Assembly: GCA_046714175.1 (NCBI GenBank)
Contig: JBKKBI010000040.1
Coordinates: 1 to 15,392, forward strand
Reading direction: 5' to 3'
Length of the DNA stretch: 15,392 nt
Source: UBA11373 sp046714175
Lineage (GTDB): Bacteria > Actinomycetota > Acidimicrobiia > Spongiisociales > UBA11373
Shown: positions 1 through 6,632 of the stretch, piece after piece
How the letters are laid out: each line of letters starts with the position of its first letter
Numbering within the stretch: position 1 is the stretch's first letter
The notes under the pieces: model-generated
Told to the model about the DNA's origin: nothing
The model's database searches: none
What the model saw: the letters and a program-made list of their open reading frames with translations, nothing else
Program-made: the position numbers and the translations under genes

Positions 1-2
1 CC

Positions 3-152
3 GAGCAATGGGCCCATCGCTATCAGGGGGCCTGGCGGATCCTCGAGTGGAACTCCGGCCACCCCAGTTGCGGGGTGACCACGACGACGGCCGGTGTTAC
101 GACGACCACCGCTGGCACCACGACAACCACCGAGCCCCTTCCCACCCCCTGA
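3..152 (+). CDS. C-terminal fragment of an exported-type protein with Thr-rich tail
   Basis: The frame is open from the left edge and ends at TGA 150-152, so only the last 49 residues are visible and the start lies outside the window. The visible part begins EQWAHRYQGAWRILEWNSGH, then PSCG, and then passes into a tail of Thr runs broken by Ala-Gly or Gly-Val, ending EPLPTP. Such tails are typical of extracytoplasmic, often glycosylated, linkers in actinobacteria, so I infer an exported or surface protein. Thr runs normally join two domains, so finding one at the very C-terminus is slightly odd. Codons are strongly G/C-ending, which supports real coding. I do not recognise the folded part and assign no function. 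Confidence 0.65.
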   Translation, partial: EQWAHRYQGAWRILEWNSGHPSCGVTTTTAGVTTTTAGTTTTTEPLPTP

Positions 153-285
153 GTCTCAGCAGCGGGCGGCAAGGTGCTTCACCAGCGGAGAAGTCATCGA
201 CGCCCGGGTGGGGCCTGCGGCTCCTGAAGACGCGTCGAAGCCGGGATCACCTGCTCCATCACCGGCGAGGACTCCGGGCTACGTC

Positions 286-300
286 CTTCTAGGGGAGAAG
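286..300. terminator. Weak hairpin between convergent genes
   Basis: CTTCT (286-290), loop AGGGG, AGAAG (296-300) forms a perfect 5-bp stem. It lies just past the stop of the minus-strand MarC-like gene and between it and the convergent plus-strand fragment. No clear T-run follows on either strand, so a terminator role is only a guess. Confidence 0.25.
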
Positions 301-307
301 ACACTGC

Positions 308-853
308 TCACACATCTCTGATCCCCTCGATCATCATCCAGATCCCGGTCACCACCAGCACCATCCCGGCGATGCCGCCCACTGCGGCGAGAACCCGCGC
401 CGACCGCTCGCCCGACCGCACTCCGGCCAGACCGACCAGCACCACCACTCCCACGGTGGCGGCAGCGACTGTTCCACCCACCCCGCGCTGCGCGGGCAAG
501 GCCAGGGACAACGCGATCACCTCGGGGGAGACAATCCGGGGAAACGTCAGCGGCCACAGTCCGCTGCGCCAGCCCCGTAGCGCGGGCTCCTCGCTGGGCC
601 GGGGGAAGACCATGGTGCGCGCCCCGGCGATGATCACCACCAGCCCGGCGGCGATGAGGAATGTCTCCGGAGTGATCTGCAGCGCTGCCAGCATCCCATT
701 CGACACCGCGGCGAGCGCGGCGATGCCAGCGATACCCGCCACCATGCCCACCAGCGACGCCGCCCACGGGTACGGCTCGACGCCGAGACCGAGGCGGGAG
801 CGGAACGGGTTCACCGCCGCCACCATCGCCGCCACCAGCAGCCAGGCACTCAT
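308..853 (-). CDS. MarC-like integral membrane protein
   Basis: This 181-residue protein is almost wholly hydrophobic, with about five to six membrane segments. The layout matches the MarC/NAAT family: an early Asn-Pro near residue 15 (AAVNPF), a mid-protein ITPETFLIAAGLVVIIAGAR segment, a second half opening WPLTFPRIVSPE, and a final helix ending in GI. MarC proteins are inner-membrane proteins of unclear transport role, so no substrate can be named. The ATG at 853 is preceded by GGAGGAGGAGT (858-868), an excellent ribosome binding site. The start overlaps the TGA of the upstream gene in an ATGA arrangement, so translation is probably coupled. It is the last gene of a three-gene minus-strand operon. 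The family call rests on motif layout only, and another small multi-spanning family is possible. Confidence 0.65.
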   Translation of the reverse strand: MSAWLLVAAMVAAVNPFRSRLGLGVEPYPWAASLVGMVAGIAGIAALAAVSNGMLAALQITPETFLIAAGLVVIIAGARTMVFPRPSEEPALRGWRSGLWPLTFPRIVSPEVIALSLALPAQRGVGGTVAAATVGVVVLVGLAGVRSGERSARVLAAVGGIAGMVLVVTGIWMMIEGIRDV

Positions 854-2016
854 TGCGACTCCTCCTCCAGGACCGGGATGGACGCCAACAGGCCTGAGAG
901 AACGTGCTGCTGGTCATCCATCTGGGTATAGCCACGGTAGAACCACGCTCCGGTCACCAGCTCCGGACGGGGCCACGACTGAGCCGTCACGGAATCCACC
1001 TGCCGCTGCACCATGAATCCGGCGGTACACACGATCCGCTCGTCGACGTTCTCGGCCAGATCGGACAGCGCCGGATGGTCGGCGATGAGGGGACGCATGG
1101 TTCCGACCCCCTCGAACGCGGTTCCAACGCCGGCAGGTGGACCGGGGAACCAGCGCAGCGCCAGGTTGATCCCATCACCGCGCCGCTGCGCCTCGAACCG
1201 CAGTCGCATGCCGAAGTAGCCGGTGAGATCGCGCACATATTCCAGTCGCGACTCGGTGAGCATCTCCACCGGCAAGGCGGCGGCGGTGTATGCGGCCCAA
1301 TGATCGGGAAGGCGGGTCAGTCTGCCCTCGACCCGATCGCGGTCAGCGGCCATGTAGTCGAGGGTGCGCCCCGCGGCCGCTCCCCACTCCTCACCGGGGA
1401 ACACCCCATCGAGCAGCGCCAACGCCCACGCGGCCTCGCCGGTGGAGTAGAGCGAGTATCCCGGCACCGGTGCGCCGGCGGATCGGCTCCACGAGTCGTA
1501 CACACTCCCATCGGGCTGCTGCTGGGCGAGCAGGAAGCGCCCGATGCCGCGCATCACATCGTCGTGCACCGAGTCGCCGGTGGCGGCGCGGCGCACCGCT
1601 AGACCGGCGAGGAGCAGGGAGTTGGGCCCCACCGGCACCGCGCCACTCGGGCTCCAGGCCACCCACTCTCCCTGGTCGTAGAGATCGGCCAGGGCAAAGC
1701 CGACGCCGGCATCGGCCGCGGCGAGGGCGACTTCCGAGCCCAATACATGGTGGGCCTGGTAGAGCGACATCACCACCCCACCGTGTCGGGCCTCGTTATA
1801 TCCCGGATTGACCAGGTCGTCGCCGCGGTGATACCCGTAGGTAAAGCGGCCCGACGGCTGCTGACCCGTCACCAGCCAGTCCACCGCCAACTCGGCGGCG
1901 GCGACCACCGCGGCGCGGTCGACGGACGGACACACCTCAGCCGGGACCACTGCGACGCGCAACACACCGGCGCTGGCCGCCAGAATGCCTAGGTGGAACG
2001 CCACGCGGCGCCGCAC
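850..2016 (-). CDS. Secreted alpha/alpha-toroid-like protein, function unknown
   Basis: With a GTG start at 2016 the product is 388 residues and begins MRRRVAFHLGILAASAGVLR, a plausible Sec signal peptide. The frame is open further up to 2142, but those extra residues overlap the DUF3105 gene and would bury the signal. No good Shine-Dalgarno precedes 2016, and the GTG at 2004 is an alternative. The mature part has repeated helical hairpins with QQP-x-G type turns (GQQPSGRFTYGYHRGDD near 51-67, AQQQPDGSVYDSW near 164-176), as in six-hairpin glycosidase or terpenoid-cyclase-like toroids. Other notable motifs are PGYNEARHGGVVMSLY (71-86) and a C-terminal RGYTQMDDQQH (361-371). I see neither the DxDD motif of squalene-hopene cyclases nor a known glycosidase signature, so the substrate is unknown. 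It lies 20 nt after the DUF3105 stop and overlaps the MarC-like start by 4 bp. Confidence 0.7.
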   Translation of the reverse strand: MRRRVAFHLGILAASAGVLRVAVVPAEVCPSVDRAAVVAAAELAVDWLVTGQQPSGRFTYGYHRGDDLVNPGYNEARHGGVVMSLYQAHHVLGSEVALAAADAGVGFALADLYDQGEWVAWSPSGAVPVGPNSLLLAGLAVRRAATGDSVHDDVMRGIGRFLLAQQQPDGSVYDSWSRSAGAPVPGYSLYSTGEAAWALALLDGVFPGEEWGAAAGRTLDYMAADRDRVEGRLTRLPDHWAAYTAAALPVEMLTESRLEYVRDLTGYFGMRLRFEAQRRGDGINLALRWFPGPPAGVGTAFEGVGTMRPLIADHPALSDLAENVDERIVCTAGFMVQRQVDSVTAQSWPRPELVTGAWFYRGYTQMDDQQHVLSGLLASIPVLEEESQ

Positions 2017-2036
2017 GGGATGCCGGCCAGGGCCTC

Positions 2037-2615
2037 TCAGCAGGAACCACCCGGCTCCGGTGCGGTCCGATCGCGGAACGCCCGGTAGAACTGGTCGATC
2101 ACGCTGTCGTCCACGACGTCGAGGCGCAGTTGCCGCCCCCACGCCGAGAGCACTATCGGGCTGTCGAGACCCGGATACGGGCTCACGATCACCTCGGCCC
2201 GACGAGCATACGACTGGAGGCGATCGATATCGGAAGCCTCCAATCCGGGTTGGTAAGTGATCCAGATCGCGCCGTGCTCCATGGCGTGGACGGCGTTCTC
2301 GCTGCGCACCGGTTCGTCATAGCCACCGCAGGTGAGCCACTGGGAGTCGTGGGGACCTCCCACGGGCGGATCCTGCGCGTACACCACATCGTCAGGCGTG
2401 TGGTCGGCGCTGGCGACGGCGAAAACCTCGGTGCCCGCGGGGGGGTCCGCCTCACCCTGCGGATTGCGGGTGACATCGCGGGACACGAACCAGATCAGGA
2501 GCCCGATGACGGCGACCACGACGAAGCCGATGAAATAGCCCAGCCACGGCTTACGCGGCGTCGCGGCTGGCCCCACCACCTGCGGGACCCTGCGCACTTT
2601 GGGGGTGTTGCCCAC
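2037..2615 (-). CDS. DUF3105 family membrane-anchored protein
   Basis: This 192-residue protein has a basic, cytoplasmic-looking N-terminus, one transmembrane helix at about 24-45 (WLGYFIGFVVVAVIGLLIWF) and an extracytoplasmic domain. The domain carries the DUF3105 marks: PPVGGPH (83-89), CGGYDEPV (96-103) and VHAMEHGAIW (109-118). The conserved His and Cys residues (His89, Cys96, His110, His114) could bind a metal, but that is inference because the family has no established activity. The protein ends in GGSC, giving a second Cys that might pair with Cys96. I chose the GTG at 2615 because GAGGAG lies 5 nt upstream (2621-2626). A longer ATG-started frame from 2681 lacks such a site and would overlap the divergent gene. 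It is the first gene of the operon leading to the toroid-like and MarC-like proteins. Confidence 0.85.
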   Translation of the reverse strand: MGNTPKVRRVPQVVGPAATPRKPWLGYFIGFVVVAVIGLLIWFVSRDVTRNPQGEADPPAGTEVFAVASADHTPDDVVYAQDPPVGGPHDSQWLTCGGYDEPVRSENAVHAMEHGAIWITYQPGLEASDIDRLQSYARRAEVIVSPYPGLDSPIVLSAWGRQLRLDVVDDSVIDQFYRAFRDRTAPEPGGSC

Positions 2616-2620
2616 TCTTG

Positions 2621-2626
2621 CTCCTC
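2621..2626 (-). promoter_or_regulatory. Shine-Dalgarno deciding the DUF3105 start
   Basis: GAGGAG on the minus strand, 5 nt before the GTG at 2615. This selects 2615 over the longer start at 2681. Confidence 0.75.
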
Positions 2627-2647
2627 TTGGCGTGACTGCGGAGGCAC

Positions 2648-2653
2648 AATCTA
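2648..2653 (-). promoter_or_regulatory. Candidate -10 box for the DUF3105 operon
   Basis: TAGATT on the minus strand matches the actinobacterial TANNNT -10 pattern and lies 32 nt before the GTG at 2615. No convincing -35 is visible. The 56-bp gap between the divergent starts at 2615 and 2672 must hold the promoters for both directions. Confidence 0.4.
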
Positions 2654-2671
2654 TCGGGGACGCGTGAGAAC

Positions 2672-2932
2672 ATGACCGCATACCGATCGACCTGCTGTTG
2701 CGACTACGGGATGGACGACCTCGGCTGGTTGTGCGACACCTCGCCCGTACCGGGTCGGATCGCCGTCACCGAGGGCGACCTCGCAGCCTTGATTCCGATC
2801 GCCCGGTTCGACAACCGGGTGGATCGCACCTCGTTCTTGCGCGCCGCACCGGAGGAGTGGCCCCCCGACCGGGTGGCACATCTGCATCGCGATCTCGCCG
2901 CCGCCCTCACGACGCTCGCCGCCGGAGCGTAG
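2672..2932 (+). CDS. Small Cys-rich protein of unknown function
   Basis: This 86-residue protein begins MTAYRSTCCCDYGMDDLGWL, with Cys at positions 8, 9, 10 and 21. The second half, after about residue 34, is helical-looking and ends in an Ala/Leu-rich amphipathic stretch. Almost every codon ends in G or C, much more evenly than in the opposing frames, so I take it as a real gene. The ATG has only a poor ribosome binding site. It is divergent from the DUF3105 operon and lies 212 bp upstream of the malic enzyme, separated from it by a structured leader. The clustered Cys residues could bind a metal or Fe-S centre, but there is no signal peptide and no family I recognise. The C-terminal half holds no Cys. 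Confidence 0.6.
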   Translation: MTAYRSTCCCDYGMDDLGWLCDTSPVPGRIAVTEGDLAALIPIARFDNRVDRTSFLRAAPEEWPPDRVAHLHRDLAAALTTLAAGA

Positions 2933-3039
2933 ATTCCAGGTCGCGGAGTAGGAGCGTGGCGGGCAACGTCGTCGCGGGGAGCACCTGCCGGGGCCAAACG
3001 GCCGAAGGGTGATCCCAGGGACGCCACCAAAACCACGAT

Positions 3040-3086
3040 CCGGGGGCGCCACCACGGGGCTCCCTCTACTCCCGACGCGCCCCCGG
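3040..3086 (+). promoter_or_regulatory. Alternative stem in the malic enzyme leader
   Basis: CCGGGGGCGC (3040-3049) is perfectly complementary to GCGCCCCCGG (3077-3086), giving a 10-bp stem with a 27-nt loop. Its 3' arm is the same sequence used as the 5' arm of the hairpin at 3073-3108, so the two stems exclude each other. This is the geometry of an attenuator, but it could arise by chance in such GC-rich DNA. Confidence 0.3.
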
Positions 3087-3108
3087 TCCAGAGCCCGGGG
3101 GTGCGTCG
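3073..3108 (+). terminator. Strong 14-bp hairpin upstream of the malic enzyme
   Basis: 3073-3086 pairs with 3095-3108 over 14 bp with a single G-T wobble (3079 with 3102) and an 8-nt loop. It lies 140 bp after the stop of the small Cys-rich gene and 36 bp before the malic enzyme start. No T-run follows. It may be a non-canonical terminator for the upstream gene or a leader structure of the malic enzyme. Confidence 0.45.
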
Positions 3109-3144
3109 CGCCCGGGCCATGAGGCCAACCGAGGTGCGATTAGG

Positions 3145-4854
3145 GTGACCGGAATGCGGTACCAGCCGGTCTTCGACACCATCACCGGGCTGCCCTACCT
3201 CCCGGTCACGCAACGCGGCCGCGCGCTTCTCGACGACCCGATCCTGAACAAAGGGACCAGCTTCTCCGATTCCGAGCGCCACTCGCTCGGGATCAGCGGC
3301 CTACTACCCCGTCACGTTTCATCGCTCGAAGAGCAGGTCGAGCGGACCCTCGACCAGCTGGCGGACAAGGAAAACGACCTGCAGAAACACATTTACCTCG
3401 CCGGACTGCACGACCGCAACGAGACCTTGTTCTTCCGCGTCGTGATCGACAACCTCGAAGAGACCGTGCCGCTGATCTACACCCCGACAGTGGCCGACGC
3501 CTGCCGGCAGTGGAGCCGGATCTTCCGCCGCGCCCGCGGGCTCTACGTGACCCCCGACGACCGGGGCGACATCGCCCGCCTGCTGCGCAACTACGGCTCC
3601 CCCGAGGTAGCGGTGATCGTCGTCACCGACAACGAACGGATACTGGGCATCGGCGACCAGGGAGCCGGTGGCATGGGCATCCCCATTGGGAAGCTGGCCC
3701 TATACACCGCGGCCGCCGGAATCCATCCGTCCCTGTGCCTTCCGATTTCGCTAGATGTCGGCACCGACAACCAGGACCTGCTCGACCACCCGATCTACCT
3801 CGGCTATCGAGCTCCCCGGCTGCGGGGACAGCCCTACTGGGACTTGGTGGCCGAGTTGGTGGCCGCCGTACGCCAGGTATTCCCCGGAGCGCTATTGCAG
3901 TGGGAGGACTTCGGCAACAGCACCTCGTTCCGCCACCTGGAGACCTACCGCGATGTTCTGCCCTCGTTCAACGATGACATCCAGGGAACCGCGGCGATGG
4001 TCGTGGCCGGCCTGCACTCCGCCAACCGCTTGCTGGGCACACGGATGCGCGACCACCGTCTTGTCGTCGCCGGCGCCGGTTCCGCCGGCATCGGGATCGT
4101 GCGCCAGGTGCGGGCCGCGATGATGGCTGATGGGCTGCCGGAGGCCGAGGCGAAGAAACGAATCCTGGTGACCGACAGCAAGGGACTCGTGGTCGCGGGC
4201 CAAGAGGCCGGGAACGAGATCAAGCGCGAGGTGGCGACGCCCCCCGAGTTGGCTGCATCGCTCGGTCTCTCGGGCAGCCAGCTCGATCTCGACACAGTGG
4301 TGACGGCGCTGCAACCGTCGGTGCTGGTCGGAGTTACCGGCCAACCCGACACTTTCACTCCGGCGATGATCGCCACCATGGCGGCCGCCCACGAACGCCC
4401 AGTGGTGATGCCCCTGTCCAACCCGACTGCCTTCACCGAGGCCACCCCGGCCGACATCTTGTCCTGGTCGCAGGGTCGGGCTCTGGTCGCCACCGGGAGC
4501 CCATTTGCGCCGGTGACCCGCGGCGGAATAACCCAGCCGATCGGCCAGGCGAACAACATGTTCATCTTCCCCGGCATTGGCCTGGGCACCGTCGTTGCCC
4601 GAGCCCGCAAAGTCACCACGGGGATGTTCCTCGCCGCCGCCGCCGCCCTCGCCGCCAACATCGATGACGCCACATTGGCCACCGGAGCCCTGTTCCCTCC
4701 GATCACCGCGGTTCGTTCGGTGTCACGCGCCGTCGCCCTGGCAGTGGCCGCCCGAGCCGCCGAGGAAGGTGTCGCCGATCCCCTCAGCGACCCCGAGGGT
4801 GCCATCGACGCCGCCATGTGGGAGCCGGTGTATCTGCCGTATCGGGGGATCTAG
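3145..4854 (+). CDS. maeA: NAD-type malic enzyme (oxaloacetate-decarboxylating)
   Basis: The enzyme oxidatively decarboxylates malate to pyruvate with reduction of NAD, linking the TCA cycle to pyruvate in the cytoplasm. The 569-residue length and motif order match the long-form family of E. coli MaeA (SfcA). Visible motifs are LNKGTSFS (34-41), IYTPTV (111-116, catalytic Tyr112), GDQGAGGMGIPIGKLALY (170-187, catalytic Lys183), WEDFGN (243-248) and FNDDIQGT (265-272) with the metal-binding acidic residues, the dinucleotide-binding VVAGAGSAGIGI (297-308), LSNPTAF, and a C-terminal QANNMFIFPG. Cofactor preference for NAD over NADP is inferred from subfamily only. GTG 3145 has GAGGTG 8 nt upstream. 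ATG 3154 is an alternative with TAGGGT ending 7 nt before it, as in leaderless starts. It is convergent with the LCP gene. Confidence 0.95.
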   Translation: MTGMRYQPVFDTITGLPYLPVTQRGRALLDDPILNKGTSFSDSERHSLGISGLLPRHVSSLEEQVERTLDQLADKENDLQKHIYLAGLHDRNETLFFRVVIDNLEETVPLIYTPTVADACRQWSRIFRRARGLYVTPDDRGDIARLLRNYGSPEVAVIVVTDNERILGIGDQGAGGMGIPIGKLALYTAAAGIHPSLCLPISLDVGTDNQDLLDHPIYLGYRAPRLRGQPYWDLVAELVAAVRQVFPGALLQWEDFGNSTSFRHLETYRDVLPSFNDDIQGTAAMVVAGLHSANRLLGTRMRDHRLVVAGAGSAGIGIVRQVRAAMMADGLPEAEAKKRILVTDSKGLVVAGQEAGNEIKREVATPPELAASLGLSGSQLDLDTVVTALQPSVLVGVTGQPDTFTPAMIATMAAAHERPVVMPLSNPTAFTEATPADILSWSQGRALVATGSPFAPVTRGGITQPIGQANNMFIFPGIGLGTVVARARKVTTGMFLAAAAALAANIDDATLATGALFPPITAVRSVSRAVALAVAARAAEEGVADPLSDPEGAIDAAMWEPVYLPYRGI

Positions 4855-4867
4855 GCGGTTCGCCTAG
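4851..4867. terminator. Palindrome holding both convergent stop codons
   Basis: CTAGGCG (4851-4857), loop GTT, CGCCTAG (4861-4867) is a perfect 7-bp inverted repeat. Each arm contains the TAG stop of one gene, 4852-4854 for the malic enzyme and 4864-4866 on the minus strand for the LCP gene. It is placed to act as a bidirectional terminator, although no T-run follows on either strand. Confidence 0.5.
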
Positions 4868-6501
4868 TTCCCACACTCACTCTCGAGGCCGGGGTCACCG
4901 ATGCTGAGACCGGCCAGCACGCTGCGCACTGCGGCCTGGGTCCTGGGGATGTCGATGACGCGCAGGCCGCGGTAGTTCACCTCTTGGGCCAGGATGCCCT
5001 GCTGGACGGCCATCGTGGCGATGTCGGAGCGGTCCAGTTCTGCCACCACCTGGATCAGGTCGGGAAGCACAGCCACAGGGATGTCGGTGACCGCATAGTT
5101 GCGGATGGCGCGGGCGATGCGATCAAAGCGGGTCAGTATGGTCGATGCCTGCACCTGCGCCACCACCTCGCGCACGAAGCAACGCTGGCGCTTGGTGCGG
5201 TACAAGTCGCTGCTACCGGTGCGGTTGCGCACGTAGACCAGGGCAGAACGGCCGTCGAGATAGACCCGGCCGGGCTCGATCTGGAGAATGACATCTTCTT
5301 CACCCTCCTTGGCGGGTGACATGCGGATGTGCATCGACTCGCGTGAGGTGACGGTGACCCCGCCGAGCGCGTCCACCAGGTCCACGAACCCGGCGAAGTC
5401 GACGAGCACGTAGTAGTCGATGTGGATGCCGAGCGCCGCAGACAGAGAGTCTACGAGCGCGGCCATTCCCGGGCGACGCTCGTTGGGGTAGGCGTAGGTC
5501 GCAGTGTTGGTGGTGGGATAGATCGCATTGATCCGGTCCAAGAAGATGCCCGGATCGAGTTCTTCCGGGAGCAGTTCGGTCGCCTGCGTGTAGCCGCCGG
5601 CTTCGGCGGCCTGGGCCGCAGCCCAAATCGATTGCTGCCGGGTCACGACCGGTCCATGCGTCTGCAGCGCCCGTGGGATCGGAAAACCAGTGAGCTCACG
5701 CGACACCGAGATGAGCACGCCGGCTCCGGTATTCACATCGAGGGAGGCGACGATCATGGTATCGGTGCGCAGCCCGCCCCGCCCCGGACCGGCGTCGCCG
5801 CCGGCCACGAGCACCGTGATCCGATTCAACTCGATGTTCTCCAGCTCTGGGCTCCCGGGGTCGCCGAAGACAGGTATCACCGTCCCATCGGGGAGATTGG
5901 GATCGACCGTCGCGTGGGTGGTGTTGGGCGAGGTCGAGACCGGACCTTGCGAACCTTCGGCGCGGGCTTGCTCCACCGCGAGGCGCCGCAACTCGAAGGC
6001 GGCAGCGATGTGACCTTCCTGGGGGAACACCTCCTCAAGGATTCCCAGCAGAGATACGGCGCGGGTCATCACAAACATGTGCGGCAGCACCAGGACCAGC
6101 AGAAGGACCACGGCCACTCCCGAAGCCACCAGGCGATCGAGGCGGGGCCGGACGATCAACGCAACATCGAGCGCCGCCATCACCCGGAACAGACCGAGAA
6201 GCAGATTTAAGACGAGTACCGCCCGCACCCAGCGCGGCTGGACCAGGAGCTCGAGAACGCCGAAGGTGCCGAGGGACAGCAACCACGCCGCGCCGAGAAG
6301 AACCATTGCGGTGCCGGCCAGGAGGGCGATAGCGCGCTTGCGGCGACCGATGAGGAGGTGGCCGGTCCCGGGGATGAGCAATGACGCCGCGATCGCCGTC
6401 ACGCCGAGCCATGTCGGGGTCGCGGCCGGCGCGACCGGACCAGCAGTCACCGGCTCGGCGGCGCCGTCCCCGGGCTGCTCCCCAGCGTTCGCGTCGGACA
6501 C
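4864..6501 (-). CDS. LytR-CpsA-Psr (LCP) family cell-envelope protein
   Basis: LCP proteins transfer lipid-linked glycopolymers (teichoic acids, or arabinogalactan in actinobacteria) onto peptidoglycan at the outer face of the membrane. The LCP domain spans about 225-460. It shows RTDTMIVASLD (245-255), FAGFVDLVDALGGVTV (369-384) and the Arg-rich VYVRNRTGSSDLYRTKRQR (422-440) that binds the pyrophosphate of the lipid donor. About 80 further residues follow. The N-terminus is unusual: after about 30 disordered residues there are four membrane segments between 31 and 155, including IPGTGHLLIGRRKR (43-56), whereas most LCP proteins have one. The GTG at 6501 has GGGGAGG about 8 nt upstream. TACCTT (6528-6533) is a possible -10. 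Which glycopolymer is attached cannot be told, as no partner genes are adjacent. Confidence 0.9.
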   Translation of the reverse strand: MSDANAGEQPGDGAAEPVTAGPVAPAATPTWLGVTAIAASLLIPGTGHLLIGRRKRAIALLAGTAMVLLGAAWLLSLGTFGVLELLVQPRWVRAVLVLNLLLGLFRVMAALDVALIVRPRLDRLVASGVAVVLLLVLVLPHMFVMTRAVSLLGILEEVFPQEGHIAAAFELRRLAVEQARAEGSQGPVSTSPNTTHATVDPNLPDGTVIPVFGDPGSPELENIELNRITVLVAGGDAGPGRGGLRTDTMIVASLDVNTGAGVLISVSRELTGFPIPRALQTHGPVVTRQQSIWAAAQAAEAGGYTQATELLPEELDPGIFLDRINAIYPTTNTATYAYPNERRPGMAALVDSLSAALGIHIDYYVLVDFAGFVDLVDALGGVTVTSRESMHIRMSPAKEGEEDVILQIEPGRVYLDGRSALVYVRNRTGSSDLYRTKRQRCFVREVVAQVQASTILTRFDRIARAIRNYAVTDIPVAVLPDLIQVVAELDRSDIATMAVQQGILAQEVNYRGLRVIDIPRTQAAVRSVLAGLSIGDPGLESECGN

Positions 6502-6527
6502 GAGCCAACCTCCCCAGCGTCGGAGTC

Positions 6528-6533
6528 AAGGTA
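6528..6533 (-). promoter_or_regulatory. Candidate -10 box for the LCP gene
   Basis: TACCTT on the minus strand matches TANNNT and lies 26 nt before the GTG at 6501, leaving room for a short leader with the GGGGAGG ribosome site. No convincing -35 was seen. The 131-bp gap up to 6633 also carries the promoter for the divergent dehydrogenase gene, for which I could not pick a box. Confidence 0.4.
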
Positions 6534-6632
6534 GTGGACCAGGGTCCTTAGGAATCAGACGAACCGAGGCCCCGGCGCGGTTCCGGGCAGGATCGCATCA
6601 GACCCCAAAATTCCCTGGGAGAATGGCCCGAC

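Noticed and set aside
149..159. CTGAGTCTCAG inverted repeat at the stop of the left-edge gene
   Set aside because: The 1-nt centre cannot form a hairpin loop with the full arms, and short dyads like this occur by chance.
153..307. Possible RNA gene or small gene in the left gap
   Set aside because: Only weak hairpins and no coding frame with a convincing start are visible. The gap is 155 bp between convergent genes.
2016..2142. Longer start for the toroid-like gene
   Set aside because: The extra residues overlap the end of the DUF3105 gene, look like an out-of-frame translation (Arg/Gly/Pro-rich), and would hide the signal peptide.
2615..2681. Longer ATG start for the DUF3105 gene
   Set aside because: It lacks a ribosome site and overlaps the divergent Cys-rich gene, whereas GTG 2615 has a strong GAGGAG at 5 nt.
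2704..3282. 192-codon open frame on the minus strand across the malic enzyme leader
   Set aside because: It opposes two well-supported plus-strand genes, has shadow-like Arg/Ala/Pro composition and no recognisable motif.
3945..4817. 290-codon open frame antisense to the malic enzyme
   Set aside because: It is a mirror of a strongly conserved enzyme gene in high-GC DNA, where antisense frames stay open by composition alone.
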